Source of the DNA: Candidatus Dechloromonas phosphorivorans
GTDB lineage: Bacteria; Pseudomonadota; Gammaproteobacteria; Burkholderiales; Rhodocyclaceae
DNA: 64,000 nt
Direction of reading: 5' to 3'
Assembly (NCBI GenBank): GCA_016714975.1
Contig: JADKBR010000017.1
Location: 1 to 64,000, forward strand
In this document: piece after piece, positions 25,689 to 33,731 of the stretch
Layout of the letters: the number at the start of each line of letters is the position of its first letter
Position numbering within the stretch: position 1 is the stretch's first letter
Notes under the pieces: model-generated
Told to the model about the DNA's origin: nothing
The model's input: only the letters and a program-made list of their open reading frames with translations
Databases searched by the model: none
Program-made: the position numbers and the translations under genes

Positions 25689-27307
25689 GGCCCAGACCGT
25701 GTAAAAATGCTGAGCGAATTTGGTGGTAGCGGTGCGGCGGTTTGCCAGTTTGGGTTGGAATTGCCAAAGTATCTCGACGAGGCGGAGGATGGAGGCCAAA
25801 AAAGGACCTTCTCAGGCCCTCATGGCCTCGATTAGCGCCCCGCTACCCAGTATTTTCATCACGCGCTTAAGATTATAGGCAAGCACGTGGAGTCCCATTT
25901 CGGTACTGACCCGATCCAGTGTTCTGGTCAGGAAGTGCGCGCTGCCCATCCATAACTTGAGGGGTGCCGAAGGGGTGTTCCACCGTCTGGCGCCGAATGC
26001 GCATGCTGTCAGGTGCCTGGTCCAAGCGATCTTGCATGGTCTCAAGGATATCCTCGCGCTCCCAGCGAGTAATCCGGCGCTCTACACCGGGAGTGCATTT
26101 CTCTTTAATGGCGCATTGCTTGCAGTTTGAACTCCAGTAACGGTGGAGCTTCAAGCCTCTCTCAACAGTCGAACAACGCCAGATCAACGCCTGGTCAGCA
26201 GGACAGCGATATTCATTCTTTTCTGGGGCGTAAATGAAATCTGCCCGATCAAAGCGCCCATTGGCCTTGGCACTGGAGGTCGTCGTTTTGGGGACGATGG
26301 CAATGATGCCGGCTTCGTGACAGGCAACAATTTCCTCACCCTTGAAGTAGCCCCGATCAGCAATCACGGTGAGTTCTTCTGCCCCGATCGCGGCACGAGC
26401 CTCCTTGGCCATGGTGGTCAGTTGGTCTCGGTCGATCCCGATGTTCGTTACTTCATGCGCCACGATCAGATGGTTCTTTGCATCCACCGCAGTCTGGACG
26501 TTGTAGCCGACGATGCCCGTACCCCGAGTCTTCATTGAACGCGCATCCGCGTCAGTCAGGGAAATCTGCTTGTCAGGCGTGTCATTGAGGCGGATCTCAA
26601 TTTCCTTGAGCGCTTTCATCTGCTCTTTCAACGCGGCGATTTTGTCTTGCAAGCGTTCGCCCCGGACTTTCGCAACAGCAGGTTCTTGCCGGTCAGCCGT
26701 ATCGAGTTCGGTCAGGTAACGATTGATGCTCGATTCGATTTCCTGCATTCGCCGTTCCAACTTGGCACTGGTGAAGTTTCGGTCACGATTATTGACGGCT
26801 TTGAACTTGCTGCCGTCGATGGCAACCAGGGCTTCAGAGAACAGTCCCAACTGCTGACACAGCACCACAAACTGACGGCAAACATTGCGGATCGCTTTGC
26901 CGTTGTCTTTGCGGAAACTGGCGATGGTCTTGAAGTCCGGCATCAGACGCCCCGTCAGCCACATCAGCTCGACATTGCGTTGGCTCTCTTTCTCAAGGCG
27001 CCGGCTGGACTGGATGCGATTGAGGTAGCCGTAGATGTAAAGCTTCAGAAGTACGGCGGGGTGATAGGCCGGCCGACCGGTGGCTGCCGGCTCAACACCC
27101 TCGAATCCCAGCTTGCCCAGAGCCAGTTCATCGACGAAGACATCCACGACCCGTACCGGATTGGTCTCCGCTATGTAGTCGTCAAGGCATTCCGGGAGCA
27201 GCGTGCTCTGGGTTCGGCTTCCACCTTCGATGAAACGCTTCATGGCGGCCACTCAATAAACATGACAAACGCACTATATCATGGGGCGTTTTGACACACT
27301 CTGGGCC
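25689..27307 (-). mobile_element. IS1182-family insertion sequence
   Basis: Inverted repeats of 18-19 bp frame the element: GGCCCAGACCGTGTAAAA at 25689 and the complement of GGCCCAGAGTGTGTCAAAA ending at 27307, differing at two or three positions. I could not define a target duplication with confidence. The single transposase gene is broken near its C-terminus. Confidence 0.85.
25812..27252 (-). pseudogene. IS1182-family transposase, frameshifted near the C-terminus
   Basis: The main frame gives about 430 residues: YHPAVLLKLYIYGYLNRIQS, VAIDGSKFKAVNNRDRNFT with the first catalytic Asp, NLIVAHEVTN-like middle, VIADRGYFKGEEIVACHEAG with the second, and a CxxC-type zinc site (CPADQALIWRC, CKQCAIKEKC). 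After RRQTVEHPFGT the frame shifts near 25965 and the proper ending, LKLWMGSAHFLTRTL to YNLKRVMKILG, is read in another frame. The catalytic Glu in VEHPFG is kept. One base change would restore it. Confidence 0.88.
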
Positions 27308-27427
27308 GGTTTCTGCCTGATGATGAACGGGATTCGGTTGGGTCGTCAGTGCGCTGATTCTCGTCATTCAGATGCCACGACCAGCGCGGTGGCTAGGGTG
27401 GGATTCTGCATGCGGTTCAATGTGCCC
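27308..27427. other. short non-coding region downstream of hvfC
   Basis: It separates hvfC from the IS1182-family end. A minus-strand ATG at 27367 opens MTRISALTTQPNPVHH and runs straight into the insertion sequence; it could be the start of a gene cut by the element, but it is too short to identify. Confidence 0.4.
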
Positions 27428-28171
27428 TTATCGCTGTGTTCCGAGAATCAGGCCCTGGGCGCGAAAATCGTCAAGGATGCCACGCCCGAAATGCAGCAGT
27501 TGCTGCGGGTCGGAATGGTCCAGCTCGACGCAGATCTGAAGACAGGCTTCAATTCCAGTCGTCGGGGCGGTGGCCAGCAGTCCGAGTAACCGGGCGGTGA
27601 CAGGATTGATTGCAACGAACCGGACGCGTTCGTCGGCATCGCGATAGACAACGAGTTGCGTCGCCTGTGGCTTGCGCGGCCGGTAGTCCGGGCCGATGCG
27701 ATGCACCGGCCAGGAGCAGGCAAGAACGAGCCGCGCCGGGTTGAACACGACAGGCTGCTGCATCAGGTCGCCCGCAGGGTCGTGCCCGGGAATCGGGCAA
27801 TCCATGGTGTCGACCGCGAGTTCGGCCCATTCGTAATGCGCCAGTTCGGCAAACCAGGCGGGTAGCGGCTGGCGGATGATGCCTTCATTCAGGTAGCGGA
27901 CGAATTCGCGGGGAATCTCGCGGAACCACGGCGTATGTGACTTCCAGTCGCGGTAGAAGGCGCGATTCAGGCGGCGCCAGCGTGTTTCGCCGATCAGTTT
28001 GCGGCAGACCGGGAAGCAGGCGTCGAGGAAGCCGGTGATGTTGTTGAACAGCAGTTCGTTGTACACCGCCATCCGGCGCGCCGGCACCCCGGCCGGTCGC
28101 GGGGTATGGTGCGGGTCGCGGATGTGGCGGGCGAATGCGTACTGAAACGCCTGGAAGTCGGGGGCGCTCAT
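27428..28171 (-). CDS. hvfC: HvfC/DUF2063 family peptide-modification partner protein
   Basis: A 247-aa protein with the DUF2063 N-terminal domain: FQAFQYAFARHIRDPHHTPR, VYNELLFNNITGFLDACFPV and HTPWFREIPREFVRYLNEG. In this family it works with the DUF692 oxidase, probably to recruit the precursor peptide. Its ATG at 28171 overlaps the hvfB stop (TGATG), so the two are translationally coupled. I rejected the longer upstream extension because it only repeats hvfB coding sequence in another frame. It is the last gene of the operon before the IS1182-family element. Confidence 0.9.
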   Translation of the reverse strand: MSAPDFQAFQYAFARHIRDPHHTPRPAGVPARRMAVYNELLFNNITGFLDACFPVCRKLIGETRWRRLNRAFYRDWKSHTPWFREIPREFVRYLNEGIIRQPLPAWFAELAHYEWAELAVDTMDCPIPGHDPAGDLMQQPVVFNPARLVLACSWPVHRIGPDYRPRKPQATQLVVYRDADERVRFVAINPVTARLLGLLATAPTTGIEACLQICVELDHSDPQQLLHFGRGILDDFRAQGLILGTQR

Positions 28172-29010
28172 CAGGCCGCCTTCGGCTGTCGGGTTGCCGC
28201 CTGCAGGCGGGCGATGAGCTCGACTTCCGCGGTCAACTGTCCCAGGTCGGGAATATTGAAGTCGCGTTCCAGGCAGGTGGGTACCGGGCCGATGCGCTGG
28301 TAGGCTGCTTCGAGCAGCGACCACACGGGGTCGATGACCCCGGCGCCATGGGTGTCGATCAGCATGCCGTCCGGCTCGACGGAATGGCCGGCGACATGGA
28401 CGTAGCCGGTGCGCTCCAGCGGGAGTGCATCGAGGAAGGCGAGGGCCTCGAAGCCGAAATTCCGGCTATTGACGTAGATGTTGTTGACGTCGAGATGCAG
28501 CAGACAATCCGCTGCGCGGACGATGCTGCTGATGAATTCGCCTTCGCTCATCTCGGCGCCGGGTGGAGCGACGTAGTATGAGGCGTTCTCGATGCCGATG
28601 CGCATGCCGAGAATGTCCTGCACCCGGCTGATGCGGTCGACCGTCCATTTGACCGCATTTTCAGTCAGCGGAATCGGCAGCAGGTCGTAGAGATGGCCGT
28701 CGTCGCCAGACCACGAGAGGTGTTCGGTGTACAGCGTCATGCCGTGCTCGGCCATGAAGGAGCGGATGCGCCGCAGCAGTGCCTCGTCCAGCGGCGCCGG
28801 ACCACCCAGCGACAACGACAGTCCGTGGCAGACGAAGGGGTAACGTTCGCTGAAGTGACGCAGATCCCTGGCGGTTTTGCCACCGATGCCGGCCCAGTTC
28901 TCCGGGGCCAGTTCGAAGAAACGGATTGCTTCCGGCACACCTGCCTTCAGCGGCTCGATCAGTTCGCGGCGAAAGCCGAGGCCGGCGCCGTTGGCGGGGC
29001 GTGCATTCAT
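28171..29010 (-). CDS. hvfB: DUF692 multinuclear non-heme iron oxidase (HvfB/BufB type)
   Basis: A 279-aa TIM-barrel enzyme of the MNIO family that oxidises cysteine residues of a precursor peptide to thiooxazole or oxazolone/thioamide groups using iron and oxygen. Metal-ligand motifs are visible: FFELAPENWAGIGG, VCHGLSLSLGG, YTEHLSWSGDDG, IGIENASYYVAPPG, HLDVNNIYVNSRNFG, HVAGHS and DTHGAGVIDPVW. A GGAGAAG ribosome site supports the start at 29010. It lies between the precursor gene and its partner hvfC, the canonical order, and should act in the cytoplasm before the peptide is exported. Confidence 0.93.
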   Translation of the reverse strand: MNARPANGAGLGFRRELIEPLKAGVPEAIRFFELAPENWAGIGGKTARDLRHFSERYPFVCHGLSLSLGGPAPLDEALLRRIRSFMAEHGMTLYTEHLSWSGDDGHLYDLLPIPLTENAVKWTVDRISRVQDILGMRIGIENASYYVAPPGAEMSEGEFISSIVRAADCLLHLDVNNIYVNSRNFGFEALAFLDALPLERTGYVHVAGHSVEPDGMLIDTHGAGVIDPVWSLLEAAYQRIGPVPTCLERDFNIPDLGQLTAEVELIARLQAATRQPKAA

Positions 29011-29075
29011 CGGGCTTCTCCGAGGAAAAAGGGGCGGGCAGGGCAAGCCCTGCGCCGCAACCCGTCAATGCAGGA

Positions 29076-29390
29076 TTACATCTTCTTGTCGGCAGGAGCC
29101 TTGGGGTCGGTTTTCTTGTCGGCGCCGCATTTTCCATCGGCTCCCTTCTTGTCGGCACCGCACTTGGCTTCGGCAGCCTTCTTGTCGGCGCCGCATTTTG
29201 CTTCGCTGCCCTTCTTGTCGGCGCCGCAGCTTGCATCCTTCTTCTTGGTGTCCGCCTGCGCCAGCTGATAGCCGGCCTGTAGTTGGGTGGCGCCGAACGG
29301 ATTGTCGCTGGCGGCGTGCGCCATCGGGGTCAGGGCGGCAGCGGCGAAGGCTGAGCCGACGGCGATGGAAACGAGGTTTTGCTTTTTCAT
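29076..29390 (-). CDS. hvfA: HvfA/bufferin-type modified peptide precursor
   Basis: A 104-aa precursor. Residues 1-26 are a signal peptide ending AHA. Next comes the conserved linker DNPFGATQLQAGYQLAQAD, then a core of four units with Cys at residues 55, 66, 77 and 88, exactly 11 apart, each followed by Gly-Ala-Asp-Lys-Lys. The tail is Lys/Pro-rich without Cys. Known HvfA/bufferins carry Cys in EGKCG-like repeats that MNIO enzymes convert to metal-binding heterocycles; here the repeat is CGADKK. A good GGAG site precedes the ATG. The likely role is periplasmic copper or other metal buffering; that is inference. Confidence 0.88.
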   Translation of the reverse strand: MKKQNLVSIAVGSAFAAAALTPMAHAASDNPFGATQLQAGYQLAQADTKKKDASCGADKKGSEAKCGADKKAAEAKCGADKKGADGKCGADKKTDPKAPADKKM

Positions 29391-29421
29391 GATTTTCTCC
29401 GTTGAGGTTGAGGTCGATGCG

Positions 29422-29601
29422 TCAGTCTTTCTGACTCATCCAGGCACCCGTCATAACGCGCAGAAACTGGAACTGCTTTTCCATCCGCCGGCAGCCAATG
29501 CAGATCGCCAGATGCAGACGAAACTGAACGCGTTCCCATAGGGTGAGCTGGCGTTCGAGTTGTTGCGAGGCGAGGCGGGAGGCTTCCTTGCAGCTGATCA
29601 T
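29422..29601 (-). CDS. small zinc-finger anti-sigma factor (ZAS type)
   Basis: A 59-aa protein that starts MISCKEASRLASQQLERQLT and contains the H-x3-C-x2-C motif of ZAS anti-sigma factors as H30, C34 and C37 within RLHLAICIGCRRMEKQF; Cys4 may be the fourth zinc ligand. Such proteins hold an ECF sigma factor inactive until thiol oxidation or metal changes release it. It lies between hvfA and the divergent ECF sigma gene, so it is the probable anti-sigma partner. It has no membrane helix and should be cytoplasmic. Confidence 0.8.
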   Translation of the reverse strand: MISCKEASRLASQQLERQLTLWERVQFRLHLAICIGCRRMEKQFQFLRVMTGAWMSQKD

Positions 29602-29686
29602 TTCCGTTCCTGTTTGCTGCCTTTGTCACGAGTACCTGTCCAATTAGTCGGAGGCACGGGAAAATCCTTACAGATCTTTTTCAAGT

Positions 29687-30292
29687 ATGATCGAAAAACC
29701 GGATCTCCTGCGAATCGACATGACGACAGACCCTCTGCGCGACACCGAGTTCCTGACCACTCTGCGGCGCGACATGCTGCGCTTTGCGGACATCCAGTTG
29801 CGCAACAAGGCACAGGCCGAGGATGCGGTGCAGGAGGCGTTGACCGCGGCGCTGGTCGGCCAGGAAAAATTCGCTTCGCGGGCCTCCTTGCGCACCTGGG
29901 TCCTGGCCATCCTCAAGAACAAGATCGTCGATGTCCTGCGCCGAAAGGTACGGGAAAACGTGGTGGTCGCCGACGTGGATGACGATTCGGACGTCGACGC
30001 CTATTTCAACGACCGTTCGCACTGGGCCGAGGATACCCGTCCCTCGGAGTGGGAGGGGCCGGAAAAGGTGACCGAAAACAAGCGCTTCTGGGAAGTCTTC
30101 GAAGCCTGCCTCTATCGCCTGCCCGATGCCAGTGCCCGCATCTTCACGATGCGCGAGGTGCTCGGCTTCGATACCGACGAGATTTGCGCCACCCTGGCGA
30201 TCACCAGCAACAACTGCTGGGTTCAGCTGCACCGGGCGCGGTTGGCCCTTCGCGCCTGTCTGGGTGTGAACTGGTTCGGTGAAGCGGCCTGA
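29687..30292 (+). CDS. ECF-type RNA polymerase sigma factor
   Basis: A 201-aa group IV sigma factor. Region 2 reads LRRDMLRFADIQLRNKAQAE then DAVQEALTAALV and ASLRTWVLAILKNKIVDVLR; region 4 reads LPDASARIFTMREVLGFDTD and ICATLAITSNNCWVQLHRAR. The start is uncertain: ATG at 29687 or 29720, neither with a clear ribosome site. It is divergent from the anti-sigma gene by 85 bases. The two together probably control the hvf operon in response to metal or oxidative stress; this is inferred from position only. Confidence 0.87.
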   Translation: MIEKPDLLRIDMTTDPLRDTEFLTTLRRDMLRFADIQLRNKAQAEDAVQEALTAALVGQEKFASRASLRTWVLAILKNKIVDVLRRKVRENVVVADVDDDSDVDAYFNDRSHWAEDTRPSEWEGPEKVTENKRFWEVFEACLYRLPDASARIFTMREVLGFDTDEICATLAITSNNCWVQLHRARLALRACLGVNWFGEAA

Positions 30293-30431
30293 CAGCGCAC
30301 GGCAAAGATCGTCGCAGGCATACCTTTCTCTTCGTGTTTTACGATGAAATACTTCTGAATATTCTTGTTTTATGGAAGTCCCCCCGGGTCTATCCTGTGC
30401 CCTGTATCAAACAACCTTGACGGAGACATAA

Positions 30432-31340
30432 ATGAAATCCTTTGCCCTCATGACTGCTGCGCTGGTGCTCGGCTTGACGCTGATTACCGGCGACGCCGAA
30501 GCAGCGAAGCGTCTGGGCGGCGGCAAGTCCGCCGGCATGCAGCGCGAATCGGTCAGCGCCCAGAAATCGACCAATGCCGCTCCGGCTCCCAGCCAGGCAG
30601 CGGCACCGGCGCCTCAGGCTGCGCCTGGCGCTCCCGCAGCCCAGCCAAAGCGTTCGTGGATGGGCCCGCTGGCCGGTCTCGCCGCCGGTCTCGGCCTCGC
30701 GGCGCTGGCCTCGCACTTCGGGTTTGGTGAAGGTCTGGCCAATATGATGATGATTGGCCTGCTGATCATGGCAGTCGTCATGGTCATCGGCTTCATCATG
30801 CGACGCCGGGCGGCTGCGCGACAGCCGGAGATGGCTGGCGGAATGCAGTATGCCGGCGCCGGCCCAGATTTTTCCCGCAGCCTTGACGTGCAGCCGGCCC
30901 CGTCGTCTCCGGCGGCGTTCGGCGGTGCGGCACCGGTACCGGCAACGACAGTCAGCGGCGGCGGCAACATCCCGGCCGGTTTCGATGTCGATGCCTTCGT
31001 CCGCAATGCCAAGGTGAACTTCATTCGCCTGCAGGCGGCGAACGATGCCGGCAACCTTGAAGACATCCGCGAATTCACGACGCCGGAAATGTTCGGCGAG
31101 ATCAAGCTGAATTTTGTCGATCGTGGCCAAGGGGCCCAGCAGACCGACGTAGTCACCGTCAATGCCGAAGTTCTGGATGTGGCTGAGGAAAGTGAGCGTT
31201 ACATCGTCAGCGTGCATTTCTCCGGTCTGATCCGTGAAGCCGCCAATACGCCGGCCGAGCCGTTCGATGAAATCTGGCACATGGTCAAGCCACGCGCGGG
31301 TGGCGGCTGGGTCCTCGCAGGTATCCAGCAGGCCCAGTAA
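30432..31340 (+). CDS. Tim44-like domain membrane protein
   Basis: A 302-aa protein with a signal peptide or anchor (MKSFALMTAALVLGLTLITG), a glycine/lysine segment KRLGGGKSAGMQRE typical of this bacterial group, an Ala/Pro-rich linker, two membrane helices (GPLAGLAAGLGLAALASHFG and MMMIGLLIMAVVMVIGFIM) and a C-terminal Tim44/MBA1-like domain (FVRNAKVNFIRLQAANDAGN to EIWHMVKPRAGGGWVLAGIQ). Its bacterial role is not settled. It stands alone and ends at a strong terminator. Confidence 0.85.
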   Translation: MKSFALMTAALVLGLTLITGDAEAAKRLGGGKSAGMQRESVSAQKSTNAAPAPSQAAAPAPQAAPGAPAAQPKRSWMGPLAGLAAGLGLAALASHFGFGEGLANMMMIGLLIMAVVMVIGFIMRRRAAARQPEMAGGMQYAGAGPDFSRSLDVQPAPSSPAAFGGAAPVPATTVSGGGNIPAGFDVDAFVRNAKVNFIRLQAANDAGNLEDIREFTTPEMFGEIKLNFVDRGQGAQQTDVVTVNAEVLDVAEESERYIVSVHFSGLIREAANTPAEPFDEIWHMVKPRAGGGWVLAGIQQAQ

Positions 31341-31362
31341 GGCAACTGCCTTTTTTGTACAA

Positions 31363-31387
31363 GGGGTTCCGCGGGAACCCCTTTTTT
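31363..31387 (+). terminator. rho-independent terminator of the Tim44-domain gene
   Basis: GGGGTTCC, loop GCG, GGAACCCC and six T residues form a perfect 8-bp stem with a T-run, 22 bases after the stop codon. Confidence 0.92.
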
Positions 31388-31511
31388 CGTCCACGGCGCC
31401 TGTTGGTCGACGCTGGTGTGCGTGGGCGGTTGATTGACGGAGCCGAGGCATCGTCAGACAATGACCGCTCGCCGAACTGCTTTCCTCTTTCTTGCAGGGT
31501 CCGGGTACCCC

Positions 31512-33215
31512 ATGTCCGTCTCGACCAAATTCATTCCCGGCTGGCTCAAAGGCTATTCCAGCGAGAAACTCGGTGCTGATATGGCGGCCGGCCTGATCGT
31601 CACCGTCCTCGTGATCCCGCAGAGTCTCGCCTACGCCTTGCTGGCGGGGTTGCCGCCGCAGACGGGGCTCTACGTGAGCATCTTTCCCGTCATTGCCTAT
31701 GCGCTGCTTGGCAGCAGCATGGTACAGGCGGTCGGGCCAGTAGCGATCACGGCGATCATGACCTACTCGGTGCTGACGCCGCTCGCAGGGCCCGCTTCGC
31801 CGGAGTACGTCACGCTGGCGGCGGCGCTGTCGCTGATCTCAGGCGTGATGGTGCTGGCCTGCGGCGCCATGCGCCTCGGCTTCCTGTCACAGTTGCTGAG
31901 CCGACCGGTGATCAGCGGCTTCATCTCCGGTTCGGCCATACTGATCATCATCAGCCAGATCAGGCATCTGCTGGGCATCTTGCCCCAGGGCGGCAATGGC
32001 TGGGAGATGGCACTTGATCTGCTGGAGAAGATCCCGCAAGTCTCCGGACCCACCGTCGCCATAGGCGTGACAGCGCTGGCCGCTCTGATTTTCGTCAAGG
32101 CCGGGTTGGCTGATGTGCTGACGCGCGCTGGAATGGGCGCCAACAAAGTCGTCTTCGCCATCCGCCTGATGCCGCTGGTCGTCGTTCTGTTCGGCACGCT
32201 GGCGGTCGTCCATTGGGACCTCGACCACCGGGCTGGCGTTTCCGTGGTTGGTGCGATCGTCGAAGGAGTGCCCGGGTTTGCCTTATTTATGCCGGGATAC
32301 GATGCAATCAGGAACCTGATCGTACCGGCCTGCGTCATGACATTGGTCGGCATGGTGCAGAGCGTTTCGATGGCCCAGGCGCTGGCGATCAAGCGTCGCG
32401 AGCGTGTCGATGCCAACGCTGAACTGGTCGGTCTGGGCGCGGCCAATGTGGTGGCGGCCTTCTATGGTGGAATGCCGGTGGGCGGGGGGCTGTCGCGCTC
32501 GGCCGTCAATGTCGCCGCTGGCGCCCAGACCCCGCTCGCCAGCATCGTCTCGGCGCTGGCGATGCTTGCCGTGGTTGCGGGTGCCGCACACTGGTTCGAG
32601 CGCCTGCCGCTGGCGGTTCTGGCGGCAAGCATCATGGTTGCCGCGTATTCGATGATCGATATCCGCGCCTTCCGCAGGGCCTGGGCCTATGATCGTGCCG
32701 ATGGGCTTGCGCTGCTGGGAACTGCCGGCGGCGTGCTTGTTTTCGGACTGGAAATCGGGATCGGGATGGGTGTCCTGCTGTCGACGGCGACCTTGCTGTT
32801 GCGTGCAAGCACCCCACATATCGCGGTGGTCGGAAGGATTCCCGGCAGCGAGCATTTCCGCAATGTCGTGCGTCATGACGTCGAAACGATCCCCGGTGCG
32901 CTCTTCGTCCGCATCGACGAAAGACTGTTCTTCGGCAATCTGGGCGCCGTCGAGATGCGCCTGAACCAGGAACTCGAACAAGTCGCCGGTGCCCGCGATC
33001 TGGTTTTGGTCATGAGCGCCGTCAACCTGATGGATGCAACGGCAGTCGAGGTATTCGGCGAACTGAATCGCGAGCTAGCCGAGCGCGGCATCCGCCTTCA
33101 CCTGGCTGAGGTCAAGGGCCCGATCCAGGATCGCTTGATGCGCACCGAGCTGTGGTCGACCCTCTCCGGAGAGGTTTTTCTCTCCGCCAACGATGCATTC
33201 GAGAGGCTGCGGTAG
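31512..33215 (+). CDS. SulP-family inorganic anion transporter with STAS domain
   Basis: A 567-aa transporter. The membrane part begins GWLKGYSSEKLGADMAAGLI and has VIPQSLAYALLAGLPPQTGL, the SulP signature; later GGGLSRSAVNVAAGAQTPLA is a conserved loop. The cytoplasmic C-terminal STAS domain starts near FRNVVRHDVETIPGALFVRI and includes NLMDATAVEVFGELNRELAE. Substrate may be sulfate, bicarbonate or another anion. I chose the ATG at 31512 as the first that gives a family-like N-terminus; an ATG at 31461 adds 17 residues. Confidence 0.9.
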   Translation: MSVSTKFIPGWLKGYSSEKLGADMAAGLIVTVLVIPQSLAYALLAGLPPQTGLYVSIFPVIAYALLGSSMVQAVGPVAITAIMTYSVLTPLAGPASPEYVTLAAALSLISGVMVLACGAMRLGFLSQLLSRPVISGFISGSAILIIISQIRHLLGILPQGGNGWEMALDLLEKIPQVSGPTVAIGVTALAALIFVKAGLADVLTRAGMGANKVVFAIRLMPLVVVLFGTLAVVHWDLDHRAGVSVVGAIVEGVPGFALFMPGYDAIRNLIVPACVMTLVGMVQSVSMAQALAIKRRERVDANAELVGLGAANVVAAFYGGMPVGGGLSRSAVNVAAGAQTPLASIVSALAMLAVVAGAAHWFERLPLAVLAASIMVAAYSMIDIRAFRRAWAYDRADGLALLGTAGGVLVFGLEIGIGMGVLLSTATLLLRASTPHIAVVGRIPGSEHFRNVVRHDVETIPGALFVRIDERLFFGNLGAVEMRLNQELEQVAGARDLVLVMSAVNLMDATAVEVFGELNRELAERGIRLHLAEVKGPIQDRLMRTELWSTLSGEVFLSANDAFERLR

Positions 33216-33226
33216 ATCTGATGGGC

Positions 33227-33252
33227 AAAAAATCCCCGCCTCGAGGGCGGGG
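33227..33252 (-). terminator. rho-independent terminator for the leftward two-component operon
   Basis: On the minus strand CCCCGCC, loop CTCGA, GGCGGGG is followed by ATTTTTT. It closes the leftward unit that ends with two small genes, 50 bases after the last stop codon. On the plus strand there is no T-run, so it does not serve the SulP gene well. Confidence 0.85.
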
Positions 33253-33302
33253 AAATAGGGAGGTCTCGAAACGAGGCATTTCGAGCGAGGGTAAAGCGGG
33301 TT

Positions 33303-33482
33303 TCAGTCCTTGCGTCGGTTCTTGAGCCAGCGGCGGGCAATGACGATGGCAGCGCCGGTGGCGACTGCTGCCAAAAGGGCATTCAGAGGCTCGGCGTGGC
33401 CATCAGCTAGCCAGTCCATACCAGCCACGCCAACGAAGACGCCGAGGCTTTCGTTGATCGGAAGATTGTCGGCAAAGGCCAT
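33303..33482 (-). CDS. small one-helix membrane protein
   Basis: A 59-aa protein with a single strong membrane helix (LNALLAAVATGAAIVIARRW) and a basic C-terminus (LKNRRKD), so the N-terminal 30 residues should face the periplasm. No family is recognised. Its ATG overlaps the stop of the upstream 38-codon gene in the form TGATG, which argues that both are real and coupled. A strong terminator follows. Confidence 0.6.
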   Translation of the reverse strand: MAFADNLPINESLGVFVGVAGMDWLADGHAEPLNALLAAVATGAAIVIARRWLKNRRKD

Positions 33483-33598
33483 CAGTGCTCCGGACGAATT
33501 AGCGCTGAAGCGGCGGCAATGTCTGCTTGCACAGCATCCAAGCCGAGCAGATGCTGGCGGGCTGCTTCCAGAAACTGGTTGATGCTGGTTTCACACAT
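33482..33598 (-). CDS. 38-aa small protein upstream of the one-helix protein
   Basis: The peptide MCETSINQFLEAARQHLLGL continues with DAVQADIAAASALIRPEH and is predicted to be helical and acidic. I know no family. Evidence that it is translated is the stop-start overlap with the next gene and its place in a leftward unit after the sensor kinase. A GGAAAACAAC stretch before the start is a modest ribosome site. Confidence 0.5.
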   Translation of the reverse strand: MCETSINQFLEAARQHLLGLDAVQADIAAASALIRPEH

Positions 33599-33731
33599 GT
33601 TGTTTTCCTTGTTCGGCACTTGCAGATGATCCATGAGCTGCATTCTATTGGCGAGGGACCCCCGCGTCTGTTGCGTGAGCGTGGCTTCGCCGTAACGGAA
33701 CTTGATGATCTGTAACGCTTTGTAACGGAGG

